A program made the position numbers and the translations under genes. The notes beneath the pieces were generated by a model. The model saw only the letters and a list, made by a program, of their open reading frames with translations. It did no database searches and was not told where the DNA came from. From positions 124,001-188,000 of the forward strand of contig NZ_CP034930.1 in the NCBI RefSeq assembly GCF_004014855.1: a stretch of DNA of 64,000 nt, read 5' to 3'. Below are positions 1 to 8,472 of the stretch, one piece after another. Position 1 is the stretch's first letter. The number at the start of each line of letters is the position of its first letter. The DNA is from Apibacter raozihei (lineage in GTDB: Bacteria; Bacteroidota; Bacteroidia; Flavobacteriales; Weeksellaceae).

Positions 1-310
1 TTAAAAAAGAAATAACCGGAAGTGAAACAGATAAAAACCATATTTGATAGCTGAGTATGATTAGATCGTAACGGTCAGATAAAATATCATTTTCATGAGT
101 ATCCAACTCCATAGGGATTTGTAAAAAAGTCTCTGGAAATACATCAAAAAACTCATTTTTTGTCCAAGGAAAAGGAAATTTATGTACGGGCTTAATCTGG
201 TAATAGGTTAATTTTACTTCAGCATCTTTGGCTAAAGGCTTGACAATATTATCAACTATATCTTTTTGCTGACCTGTTTGCGAATAATATACTATTAAAA
301 CGTTTTTCAT
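1..310 (-). CDS. darA: Dialkylresorcinol condensing enzyme DarA (partial, C-terminus off the left edge)
   Basis: The first roughly 103 residues are visible; the frame stays open to base 1, so the C-terminal part lies outside the window. The start reads MKNVLIVYYSQTGQ, a flavodoxin-like first strand and loop, followed by a segment with PFPWTKNEFFDVFPETF that I recognise from flavobacterial DarA proteins. DarA and its partner DarB make the dialkylresorcinol half of flexirubin pigments. The gene starts 6 bases downstream of the acyltransferase gene and is probably cotranscribed with it and the ACP gene. The flavodoxin-like appearance is seen directly; the pathway assignment rests on family recognition and the surrounding pigment genes. 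Confidence 0.82.
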   Translation of the reverse strand, partial: MKNVLIVYYSQTGQQKDIVDNIVKPLAKDAEVKLTYYQIKPVHKFPFPWTKNEFFDVFPETFLQIPMELDTHENDILSDRYDLIILSYQIWFLSVSLPVISFL

Positions 311-316
311 TTTTTG

Positions 317-1180
317 TTATTTCCAAAAATTATAATAATTAAACCATTGTAACGGATATTTTTCCAGCATTCCTTCAATATTATGAATATATGATTCTAA
401 AAGTCCCTGCGCATCTCTGTTTTTAAATTCAGCTTTTCTTGCATAGAAATGATAATGTTTATTTTTTTCTCTCATTACATAAACAAATAAAACCGGACAT
501 TGCAATCTGGAACTGATAAGAAACGGACCTGCAGGGAATTTTGCAGTTTGTTCTAAAAAATCAGCTTCTAATGTCTTGTTTCCTGGAAAGTAACGATCTC
601 CTGTAAAACATATGATTTCTTCATTACTTAAAACTTCGTTAATTCTGAATATATGAGACATATCATTTTGTACGACAATAAAATCAATTTTAGGTTTAGC
701 GGTGACACTTTCCAAATATTTTTTTATAGCTTTTCTTTCTTCGTCTGTAGTGACCAAATGAATTTTCTTTTCAAATTCATCCATAAAATGCTGAGAAACT
801 TCAAAGTTACCTATATGAGCACTGATCATCACCCCTCCTTTTTGTTCCTGTGCTAGTTGATGTATTAATTCAATTCCATCAAACTCATACGTAAATTTAT
901 TTTCAAGGCCTGAAGTAATAGCAACTTTATCTATAAGGGTTTGTCCAAAAACATAGTTGTTACGGTAAGTATTTACTATACTATTTAGGAAGGTGTTTTT
1001 TCTACGGAAGCGAAAATATTTGTATATTTCTCTGGTTTGCCTGTAATTGAACAGGCAATAGTATAATGATACAAAAAATAATAAGAAATATGCGGAATTT
1101 AATCCTATTTTTTTTATTATAAATGTAAAAATCTTATATCCTGTTACGGTACCTTTTGATTTTCCTTCCCATTCTGCCAT
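317..1180 (-). CDS. LpxL/HtrB-like lysophospholipid acyltransferase of the flexirubin locus
   Basis: This 287-residue protein has a single hydrophobic segment near the N-terminus (about residues 18-45) and the acyltransferase motif HIGNFE (within MISAHIGNFEVSQHF), matching the HxxNxE block of lipid A biosynthesis acyltransferases. Such LpxL-like enzymes are regular members of aryl polyene and flexirubin clusters, where they are thought to move the ACP-bound polyene acyl chain onto another acceptor at the inner membrane. It lies between the ACP and DarA genes, all on the minus strand with gaps of 11 and 6 bases, which suggests one operon. A true lipid A acyltransferase is less likely because of the neighbours, but the substrate cannot be read from the sequence. 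Confidence 0.8.
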   Translation of the reverse strand: MAEWEGKSKGTVTGYKIFTFIIKKIGLNSAYFLLFFVSLYYCLFNYRQTREIYKYFRFRRKNTFLNSIVNTYRNNYVFGQTLIDKVAITSGLENKFTYEFDGIELIHQLAQEQKGGVMISAHIGNFEVSQHFMDEFEKKIHLVTTDEERKAIKKYLESVTAKPKIDFIVVQNDMSHIFRINEVLSNEEIICFTGDRYFPGNKTLEADFLEQTAKFPAGPFLISSRLQCPVLFVYVMREKNKHYHFYARKAEFKNRDAQGLLESYIHNIEGMLEKYPLQWFNYYNFWK

Positions 1181-1191
1181 GGTAGGGGGCT

Positions 1192-1440
1192 TTATAATCG
1201 GTTCTCAATCAATGAATAAAAATCTTCAAAAGTATTTACACCTTCAAAATCCTTTTTTTCTAATTTCACTCCGAATTTATTCTTTATTGCAACTACTAAA
1301 TCCACAAAGTCTAAACTATCAAGCTCCAACGTTGTTTTAAGTTCTGCTTCAGGTTTTATCAAATCCGAATCAACTTCGAATTCTTGGACTAAAAGCTCAT
1401 TGGTAACTTTTATGATATCCTCTTTTGTAATGGTATTCAT
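1192..1440 (-). CDS. Acyl carrier protein of the flexirubin locus
   Basis: This 82-residue acidic protein has the phosphopantetheine attachment motif LDSLDFVDL, with Ser42 as the attachment site, and the expected four-helix length. It differs from a housekeeping AcpP (DSLDTVE type) and is a dedicated carrier. It would carry the growing polyene chain for the ketosynthase and ketoreductase genes at 6509-8460. It is the first gene of the minus-strand unit that continues into the acyltransferase and darA, and a good Bacteroidota promoter lies just upstream at 1469-1499. Confidence 0.9.
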   Translation of the reverse strand: MNTITKEDIIKVTNELLVQEFEVDSDLIKPEAELKTTLELDSLDFVDLVVAIKNKFGVKLEKKDFEGVNTFEDFYSLIENRL

Positions 1441-1468
1441 TTTATTATATTAACAACTGATTTATCTG

Positions 1469-1499
1469 CAAAAGTACATAATTTGTCTCTTTTAACCAA
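1469..1499 (-). promoter_or_regulatory. Predicted promoter of the ACP-acyltransferase-darA unit
   Basis: On the minus strand TACTTTTG (1469-1476) matches the Bacteroidota -7 box TAnnTTTG, and TTG (1497-1499) sits 20 bases upstream as the -33 element. This lies about 30 bases before the ACP start codon. Confidence 0.6.
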
Positions 1500-1585
1500 T
1501 CAAAAATATTTTATATTATACTAAAGTTTGAGAAATAGATAATTTTATAACACATATTTCAGTATCGCTGATTATTAAAACATAA

Positions 1586-1622
1586 AAAAATCCCTCAAAG
1601 ATTAAATCTTTGAGGGATTTTT
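1586..1622. terminator. Hairpin terminator after the DUF4374 lipoprotein gene
   Basis: A perfect inverted repeat with arms AAAAATCCCTCAAAGATT and AATCTTTGAGGGATTTTT separated by one base. It lies just downstream of the DUF4374 gene on the minus strand and has T-rich flanks on both strands. It separates the TonB/DUF4374 operon from the ACP unit. Confidence 0.8.
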
Positions 1623-1638
1623 ATAACATAATGTATTA

Positions 1639-2991
1639 TTAAAAAGCTCCGATAAATTGAGCTCCGGCTCTATTTTTCAGTTTTGCTCCTTTAGTTACAG
1701 TTCCTGTGTTTCTGTCTATCACATAAATATTTCCGTCTTTTCCAACGGGAGATATAGCTACATAGACTTTACCTCCGTGTGCTAAAATTCCTTGGTGTTG
1801 AAAGAAATACATATCAACATCATAAGGTAAATCAACCTGAACTGCAGTTTTTGCATTTAAATCTATACGTGCTAAATAGCTCTGAGGATTATTAGTCAAT
1901 GTTGAAACAGCTGCCCCATTATGAGAGTACATTAAATAGGCAATTCCGTTCCCTGCGTATTTCCATGTTTCTACAGTTACTCCCTGAACGCCTAAGGCTG
2001 TATCTAAATTAAACACATAGGAATCATCGTATTCATTGCTTTGATTTATTTTCAAGATGTGTCCTCCATCCTGATCTCTTGATGTAGCCTGGTATACATT
2101 ACCATCATCAGATAAGAAACTGTTTAAACTTCTGTATCCTGAAGTATCTCCATGACTGATGGTTGAAGTAATAACTTTAGGATTTGTTAACGAAGGGTAA
2201 TCAAGAATTATGGTTTTTGAACCTAATTTTGCATAAGTAGTGTTATCAACTTGTCCGGTTGCCGGATTTATTTTTCTCATCCAGGTTCCTATGTACAATT
2301 TATTACCTGCTCTGTTTAACGCCGGTGAGTCCATTCTGAAAATATAGTGTCCCAGAACTTCTTCTGCAGAAGTTAATGGTACTTCAAAGGAAACATTTGT
2401 CTTGATTTGAGGATTTTGTAAGTCAATAGCAACTGTTGTAGCTGTACCTCTTGTATATTGATAAACGTTATTATCATATTTATTAGTAACTCCTGAAATA
2501 TTATTAGCGATTCCCGTTCTATCGTTATCATATAGTTTTCCCCAACGAGGTGCATTTGTTACATAAGGTGCTATATTTACTGATGTTCCTTCCTGAACAA
2601 AATTGGCTCCCCCTCCGATTTTATATCTGCTGAATAAACCTCCGTTATCTCCGGTATAAGGCAAAGCATATAATGTATTTCCATCGGTAGATGTATATAA
2701 TCTTGAAGTTCTTTGCGAGGGTACTATAAATCCGTTATCAAAGATACTGATTTCTTTTTCAGGATTTTTAGCATCTTCTTCACTTAACGAATATATAATC
2801 ATTCCTCCGTTTCCATCTCCGGGAACAGTACCTTGTAATGAACCAGCAATGGTAATCCAACGATTATTATCACTGCCGGGAGTTCCTCCATTATTTTCGG
2901 AGATGTCGTCACTGCTACAATTAATCATTGTACCAGATATAATGCCCGCTGATAACGCTAGTCTCAGGCTTTTAATAATTCCTTTTTTCAT
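1639..2991 (-). CDS. DUF4374 domain lipoprotein, TonB-receptor partner
   Basis: This 450-residue protein has a lipoprotein signal peptide with lipobox Cys in GTMINCSSDD; the acidic run after the Cys resembles the Bacteroidota surface-export signal. The rest is repeats of the beta-propeller kind (for example GNTLYALPYTGD and HGGKVYVAISPVGKDG), typical of DUF4374. In Bacteroides the DUF4374-type lipoprotein XusB is the surface siderophore-binding partner of the TonB receptor XusA. Here it follows the receptor gene by 18 bases, the same arrangement as at 53914-57544. Binding of a ferric siderophore is inferred from family and context; the ligand is unknown. Confidence 0.8.
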   Translation of the reverse strand: MKKGIIKSLRLALSAGIISGTMINCSSDDISENNGGTPGSDNNRWITIAGSLQGTVPGDGNGGMIIYSLSEEDAKNPEKEISIFDNGFIVPSQRTSRLYTSTDGNTLYALPYTGDNGGLFSRYKIGGGANFVQEGTSVNIAPYVTNAPRWGKLYDNDRTGIANNISGVTNKYDNNVYQYTRGTATTVAIDLQNPQIKTNVSFEVPLTSAEEVLGHYIFRMDSPALNRAGNKLYIGTWMRKINPATGQVDNTTYAKLGSKTIILDYPSLTNPKVITSTISHGDTSGYRSLNSFLSDDGNVYQATSRDQDGGHILKINQSNEYDDSYVFNLDTALGVQGVTVETWKYAGNGIAYLMYSHNGAAVSTLTNNPQSYLARIDLNAKTAVQVDLPYDVDMYFFQHQGILAHGGKVYVAISPVGKDGNIYVIDRNTGTVTKGAKLKNRAGAQFIGAF

Positions 2992-3009
2992 ATTTTTTTT
3001 GATTTTTAT

Positions 3010-5415
3010 TTATAATGAATAGTTTAATTTAACATAAAAAGCTCTTCCGGGTTTCTGTACGGCAAAATTGTCAAAGGCCTGCTTATCAAAAATATTTTTA
3101 GCATCCAGACTAATCATAAAATGCTGGTTTGGAAATTTGTATGTAATACCCACATCGTGTATATTTTGACTAGGAACTTTAAAATGATCGGCTCCTTGCA
3201 ATTTTTCTATCAAGAGGCTATTAAATTCTCCAACGAATCGAAAGTTATAATAAAGAATAAGTCTTGAACCTTTACTTAGTATATTTTTAAAACTATACTG
3301 AGCATTTGTATTCATAGTAAAATAGGGTTCGTTGGGTAATTGTTCTTTATAGGTATAAGTATCTTTTTTATTATTCATAAAAGATTTGAATCTAGATAGA
3401 TTAAAAAATAATCTTAAATTGTCTTTATATGAATAATTAATTTCTAAATCAATTCCTCTGGACATTGTTTTTAATTGATTTTTACTTTGATATGTTTCCT
3501 GAACCGATATATTTTTTGTAATATCAAACTCGTAAATCCGGTCTCTGGTGTCTCTGATAAATCCGTTTACTGAAATTCCCGCTTTATGAAATTTTCCAAT
3601 TTCATACGGTCCGGCTTTAAAGCCCAGATTGTAATTATTACTTTTTTCCGGTTTTAAGTAAAAGTTTTCCTGTTTATTGTCTGCAACGTTTCCAAAAACC
3701 TCTCCTTCGCTAGGCATTCTGATAGCTTTTTCAGCTGAAGCCATAATCATTATTGAATTTGAAATTAAATAAGATGCCGCAAATCCATAGCCATTTTCAT
3801 TGACGTCTGACTGATCTTTTTTCAAAACTCTTACATCCTGATTCAATTCATTTTTGACAGCTATTGGCTTAGTCCTTTCAATTGATTGCATGTAATACTT
3901 ACCAAATAGCGAGGTTTTAAGCTTTTCTTCAAAAGCGGTTAACTCATAAGATAGTGCAAAATTATTTTTGGTGATTTTATTACTCTCATTGTATAAATTT
4001 TCTACTACAGCTCGTAACTCATCATTATCTTTTCTATTCTGATGAAAAAATAAATAATTAAATGAAAAACTGTGATGATTGTTTATTTTATATGAAACTC
4101 CTGCATTTGCACTGGCTGATTTTCTATCAATATGATTGATGGTGGCGGTTCCCTGCTGGGCTCCGTAAGAGGAGCGGACCGGCCTGCCATTTAAATCTAT
4201 AATGGGTTTTCCATTCCAATTATATGCCAGTCTATTGGTATCACTTAATAATTGTTTTCTTTCCGTATAAATAGCTCTGAAATTTATATCTAAGCCTGAA
4301 GTTAAGAAATCTTTTTTATTATATGTGATACTGGCTATGTGTGCATTTCTTTTTGCATATCTTCCCATATAAGCGCGGTTCATAAACTGACCATGCTGAA
4401 TTTCATTATAATCAAAACTATTACTGTATCCGATTAAAAATTTATCTGCCCACTTCGTTTTTGTTACTCCTATTTCCGTAATACTTCCGTAGGAATAGTA
4501 TGCGTCATTGAATCTTCTAGCCTTAATATATTCTATAGTACCGTTGGGATTTGTATTAAATATACTTCTTCCCCATACTTTATAATTATTGTCTGAATAA
4601 TTATAAAACATGGAAGTTTTGAAAGTAAAACCGGATTTAGCTCTGTAGTTGGCTGAAAAATTTGCCTGTGTGGTATTAAAAGAACCATACGACAACGATG
4701 CACTTAAATTGTTTCGGTAATAATTTTTTAAGACAATGTTAATAGCTCCCCCCAAGGCATCGTTTGCCAAATAACCAGGCACTACTCCTTTAAACACTTC
4801 TACACGTTCTATCATTGCTGGAGGAATACTGTTAAGACTGAACGCCCCCCCATATGTTTCCATCGGTAATCCGTCTATAAATACTTTTATTGAGTTGCCG
4901 GTCATTCCATTAATATTAAACTGATAGTTTGATCCCAGCCCTCCATCCTGACGTATTCTTACACCCACTGATTGATCTAAAAGTTCCAATGTTTGTGTAT
5001 TTCTTTCAGATGCTTCTTTTGTTTCAATCACATTGACAGCAAAGCCTTTTTTTTCCAATTCAGATTTAACCGATCTGATTTTTGATACATTTATAGTTTC
5101 TAGGGTAACTTCTTTATTTAAAGTAATAGTAGGATCAAATTCTATATTTTGATTATTTATTTTAACATGAAACTCCTGTGTTTTATTTTTTTCTTTAACG
5201 ATTAGAACATAGTTACCCGATTCTAAATTAAAAAACTGATATTTCCCCTCCTCATTTGTTTGAGAATTTATTATTTTGTTTGAGTGTTTGAGATTTATTT
5301 CTGTATTGCTGACAGGTTTAAAATTCTCATCATATACATATCCGGAAATAGAGTACTGAGCATATAGAACAACAGAAAAAAGAAAAAAAGACCATTGAGC
5401 TAGTTTCTTAAACAT
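3010..5415 (-). CDS. TonB-dependent outer-membrane receptor (XusA-like)
   Basis: This 801-residue protein has a signal peptide (to about residue 19, ending in LYAQ), a carboxypeptidase-regulatory-like domain (about 22-95, SISGYVYDENFKPV), a plug domain (about 115-230, with GLGSNYQFNINGMTGNSIKV and VFKGVVPGYL), and a 22-strand barrel ending in an aromatic C-terminus (AFYVKLNYSL). It is clearly paralogous to the receptor at 55160-57544, sharing the plug motif and the C-terminal KPGRAFY/KPGRAYY block. It is the first gene of a two-gene operon with the DUF4374 lipoprotein. Its place inside the pigment locus is unusual. Siderophore import is inferred. Confidence 0.88.
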   Translation of the reverse strand: MFKKLAQWSFFLFSVVLYAQYSISGYVYDENFKPVSNTEINLKHSNKIINSQTNEEGKYQFFNLESGNYVLIVKEKNKTQEFHVKINNQNIEFDPTITLNKEVTLETINVSKIRSVKSELEKKGFAVNVIETKEASERNTQTLELLDQSVGVRIRQDGGLGSNYQFNINGMTGNSIKVFIDGLPMETYGGAFSLNSIPPAMIERVEVFKGVVPGYLANDALGGAINIVLKNYYRNNLSASLSYGSFNTTQANFSANYRAKSGFTFKTSMFYNYSDNNYKVWGRSIFNTNPNGTIEYIKARRFNDAYYSYGSITEIGVTKTKWADKFLIGYSNSFDYNEIQHGQFMNRAYMGRYAKRNAHIASITYNKKDFLTSGLDINFRAIYTERKQLLSDTNRLAYNWNGKPIIDLNGRPVRSSYGAQQGTATINHIDRKSASANAGVSYKINNHHSFSFNYLFFHQNRKDNDELRAVVENLYNESNKITKNNFALSYELTAFEEKLKTSLFGKYYMQSIERTKPIAVKNELNQDVRVLKKDQSDVNENGYGFAASYLISNSIMIMASAEKAIRMPSEGEVFGNVADNKQENFYLKPEKSNNYNLGFKAGPYEIGKFHKAGISVNGFIRDTRDRIYEFDITKNISVQETYQSKNQLKTMSRGIDLEINYSYKDNLRLFFNLSRFKSFMNNKKDTYTYKEQLPNEPYFTMNTNAQYSFKNILSKGSRLILYYNFRFVGEFNSLLIEKLQGADHFKVPSQNIHDVGITYKFPNQHFMISLDAKNIFDKQAFDNFAVQKPGRAFYVKLNYSL

Positions 5416-5440
5416 TTGTTAATTTTTTTCAAAAATAATT

Positions 5441-5457
5441 TTTATTTAGAATAAATA
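5441..5457 (-). promoter_or_regulatory. Candidate iron-responsive operator upstream of the TonB/DUF4374 operon
   Basis: On the minus strand this reads TATTTATTCTAAATAAA. It matches 14 of 17 bases of the site at 57597-57613 upstream of the other TonB/DUF4374 operon. A weak -7 box (RC of caaaaata, 5430-5437) lies immediately downstream of it. Fur is the obvious candidate binder, but that is inference. Confidence 0.45.
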
Positions 5458-5651
5458 CAAATAAAAACTCATTTTATATAAACTCTTGTGTATAATTACC
5501 GAAACCAACTTATTTTAAACAATTAATAATCAAATTATTATCTCAAATATAAGCTAATAAAACGGACTGATAAATCTTAACTAAACATGTACTAATAATG
5601 AGCAAAAATTATGATCCTGACAGGATTAACTTATTCATTTTGGTTAATAAA

Positions 5652-5692
5652 AGCATAAAAAAAGAGAGTCTAAGACTCTCTTTTTTTATGCT
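5652..5692. terminator. Strong hairpin terminator ending the TAL-ketoreductase-ketosynthase unit
   Basis: A perfect 19-bp stem with a 3-base loop (taa); the core arms are GAGAGTC and GACTCTC flanked by A7 and T7. It lies 14 bases downstream of the minus-strand broken gene and can act on either strand. Confidence 0.85.
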
Positions 5693-5705
5693 TTTATTTT
5701 ACTAT

Positions 5706-6500
5706 TTATTTCTCTTCAGAAGCTAGTTTGGTATATTCTAAAATTAAATATCCCAGATTTCTCCAATCCGCTGATTCTAAAGGATATTTATTCATAAATT
5801 CTTTGCAATCACCAAATAACTCATTATAGTAATCATTAAAATCTTTTTTCTCTAACCAATATACCTTGTCCCCTTTTTTCACATAATAAGATTTAGTAAC
5901 TCCTCCTCCTATAGTGGGACCACCTCCGAAAGAAACACCACCTGTTTCTTTTGCCATTGGATCTCCATATACTTCTATTATGCTGCTGAATTCTGGATTA
6001 ATCAACTGCATAAGATATTCTTTTTTCTCTTTTTTATTTTTTATAGAGACTTCCTGATTTTTTATATAGATATATCCCTGAGATACTATTTTATTCAAAC
6101 TTTTTCTTCCATAATTATTCACATTTCCAAAAAAAGACTGCATTTTTAACGATTTTTGAAATCCAGAAGGATATAGATACATTTCAGAAATTTGTTCTGC
6201 TGTAAACTTTTCCTTTTTTTGGAAATACTATCTTCTATTTCAATTGATAAAATCAAACCACTTTTTTGTTTAATTCCTGTTTTATACCCTTGTATAATTC
6301 TTCCGTCTTTTAAAGTAACCGTAGATATTTTTTTTGAAGAAAAAGCAGTATAAACTGATTCGAAGAGATCTTTTCCCATCTCTAATTTTAATTCTCTATC
6401 TGCTTTTTTCTTAGCCTCTTTTTCCTCTTTGGTCTGAGCAATGAAAGAAACACTCGTAATTGCTGTTAGCACTAAGGCAATAAATAATTTTTTTTTTCAT
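5706..6500 (-). pseudogene. Secreted protein of unknown function with two homopolymer frameshifts
   Basis: Two overlapping reading frames add up to one protein of about 265 residues. From the natural start (ATG at 6500-6498) the reading frame is off by one because ten A bases follow the ATG; with nine, it reads MKKKLFIALVLTAITSVSFIAQ, a perfect signal peptide. The middle frame (6472 to about 6210) carries VTLKDGRIIQGYK; at a run of seven A bases (about 6213-6219) the frame must shift again to continue as EKFTAEQISEMYLYPSGF to the stop at 5706. The joined product resembles flavobacterial hypothetical proteins with an 'EQISEMYL' block; I do not know its function. It closes the TAL-ketoreductase-ketosynthase operon. 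It may be a true pseudogene, a slippage-rescued gene or two sequencing errors. Confidence 0.7.
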
Positions 6501-6508
6501 ATATATAT

Positions 6509-7726
6509 TTAATTAATTTTATTCATAATAATTGCTGAATTGGTTCCACCAAATCCGAAGGAATTTGATAAAAAGGTGTCAAATTCAGCATCAATAGTTT
6601 TTTTCACTAAATTTAAGTTCTTGGCCGTTTCATCTACCTCTTGCAGGTTTATATTGGGAGCAATAAAATTATTGTGCATCATTATAAGTGAGTAAACCAG
6701 CTCACTGGTTCCTGCCATCCAGCATTCGTGACCAGTCATAGATTTTGTTGAACTTACCCACGGGCTGTTTCCAAAAAGAGAATCAATTGCCCGAGCTTCA
6801 TTAGCATCACCAACAATTGTAGAAGTTGCATGAGCGTTTATATACATAATATCTTCAATCTTTTTGCCGGAATCTTTTACAGCCATTTGCATTGCTCTTC
6901 TGGGCCCGTCAACGTTAGGTGATGAAATATGATCTCCATTGGATGAAAATCCATAGCCTGTAATTTCTCCTAAAATAGGGGCTCCACGCTTTATTGCAGA
7001 ATCATAGCTTTCTAAAATCAGTGTAGCTCCCCCACCACTGGGAACCAATCCATCTCTTAAACGGTCAAAGGGTCTGGATGCTTTTTCTGGTTCCTGTTCC
7101 TGTGTGGAGAACACGCCTAAACCGTCAAAACTACACATAGCATAGGGATTAACCTCCTGAGCTCCTCCACAAATTATAACATCCTGCAATCCTTGCTTTA
7201 TAAACATATAGCCCAATCCAACAGAATGTGAACCACTTGCACAGGCCGCACTTATAGTCATGTTAATTCCTTTGATTTTAAACAAAGTAGATAAATTCAT
7301 GGTTATGGTTGAATTCATTGACTTAAATATAGCTCCGGAACCAACCATAGTCGTATCTTTTGCTTCTCTTATTAAATCAATTGATTCAATCACTGCCTGG
7401 GCAACGCTATCGTTACCATATAAAATACCCACTTCATTTTTTTCAAAAAACTCTAAATCTATCCCGGCATATTGCAACGCTTCTATGGTTGCCTGATAAG
7501 CATATTCACCTTCCTGTCCTAAACTTATTCTCTGCCTTCTATTTAATACACTCTTTAAATCCGGTTTTTCAACTATTCCGGTTAAACCGGATCGATAACC
7601 AAATTCTTTCCTTTCCTGAGAAAATCTTATTCCAGAGATTCCCTTATATAAAGATTCTTTTACTTCATGCAAATTTTTCCCTAAACAGGAATAAATTCCC
7701 ATTCCGGTAACCACTACCCTTCTCAT
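6509..7726 (-). CDS. Beta-ketoacyl-ACP synthase (FabF-like KS) of the flexirubin locus
   Basis: This 405-residue thiolase-fold enzyme has all three KAS II catalytic residues: Cys162 in SAACASGS, His299 in NAHATSTIVGD and His333 in SMTGHECWMAG, plus the C-terminal NSFGFGGTNS loop. It would extend the ACP-bound aryl polyene by condensation with malonyl-ACP. It overlaps the ketoreductase gene by 4 bases (7723-7726), so the two are translationally coupled. A housekeeping FabF is unlikely because it sits between a TAL and dedicated pigment genes. Confidence 0.9.
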   Translation of the reverse strand: MRRVVVTGMGIYSCLGKNLHEVKESLYKGISGIRFSQERKEFGYRSGLTGIVEKPDLKSVLNRRQRISLGQEGEYAYQATIEALQYAGIDLEFFEKNEVGILYGNDSVAQAVIESIDLIREAKDTTMVGSGAIFKSMNSTITMNLSTLFKIKGINMTISAACASGSHSVGLGYMFIKQGLQDVIICGGAQEVNPYAMCSFDGLGVFSTQEQEPEKASRPFDRLRDGLVPSGGGATLILESYDSAIKRGAPILGEITGYGFSSNGDHISSPNVDGPRRAMQMAVKDSGKKIEDIMYINAHATSTIVGDANEARAIDSLFGNSPWVSSTKSMTGHECWMAGTSELVYSLIMMHNNFIAPNINLQEVDETAKNLNLVKKTIDAEFDTFLSNSFGFGGTNSAIIMNKIN

Positions 7727-8460
7727 GAATAGATTCCTCCGTTAATGTTAATAACTTCCCCAGTTATATACGCTGCTTTTTCAGAAGCTAAAAAACAAAC
7801 TAAGTCGGCTACTTCTTCAGCTTTGCCAAAACGATTCATGGGAATCATTTTTTTAAGCTCATTTTCATCAAGTTCGCTGGTCATATCTGTTTCAATGAAT
7901 CCTGGAGCCACAGCATTAACGGTAATTTTTCGTTTAGCAACTTCTTGTGCCAATGCTTTTGTTGCTGCTACCAAGGCTCCTTTAGCTGCTGAATAATTTA
8001 CTTGTCCGGCAGTTCCTTTAACTCCTGAAACAGATACTATGTTGATAATACGACCGTACCGGTTTCTAACCAATCTTTCTATCAATGTTCTGGTAACATT
8101 ATAAAAGCCGTTTAAGCTTGTATTAATGACTTGGTCCCAAGCTTCATTTTCCATCCACACAAATAAACCATCTGCTGTAATTCCCGCATTGTTAATTATG
8201 GTTTCAACCACAGCTTCCGGATTTTCCTTTTGCCAGCTTTCCAAAACCGATAATGTTTGTTCCCTGTTAGAAACGTCAAAAGGTATTAATTCTGCAAAAC
8301 CACCGAATTCTTCAATTCTACGTTTGGTATCTTCCGCCTCGGACTGGTTAGAACGATAATTGATCAGCACAGAATATTTTAATTCTTTTGCTAATTTCAA
8401 GCATATTTCTTTTCCTATCCCACGGGAACCTCCTGTAACTAAGGCATACTTCGTTTTCAT
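7723..8460 (-). CDS. 3-oxoacyl-ACP reductase (FabG-like SDR) of the flexirubin locus
   Basis: A 245-residue short-chain dehydrogenase with the NADP(H)-binding TGGSRGIG at 9-16, NNAG at 90-93, catalytic Ser (about 143), Tyr156 and Lys160 in YSAAK, and the C-terminal GEVINING block. It reduces the beta-keto group after each condensation. It lies 12 bases downstream of the ammonia lyase and overlaps the ketosynthase by 4 bases. Confidence 0.9.
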   Translation of the reverse strand: MKTKYALVTGGSRGIGKEICLKLAKELKYSVLINYRSNQSEAEDTKRRIEEFGGFAELIPFDVSNREQTLSVLESWQKENPEAVVETIINNAGITADGLFVWMENEAWDQVINTSLNGFYNVTRTLIERLVRNRYGRIINIVSVSGVKGTAGQVNYSAAKGALVAATKALAQEVAKRKITVNAVAPGFIETDMTSELDENELKKMIPMNRFGKAEEVADLVCFLASEKAAYITGEVININGGIYS

Positions 8461-8472
8461 AGAACTGTTTTA

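Noticed and set aside
5416-5705. Small RNA or riboswitch in the gap before the TonB receptor
   Set aside because: Only the terminator hairpin and the operator-like site are visible; no riboswitch-type conserved core was recognised.
7260-7710. Plus-strand frames inside the ketosynthase gene
   Set aside because: They are shadows of a well-supported gene on the other strand.
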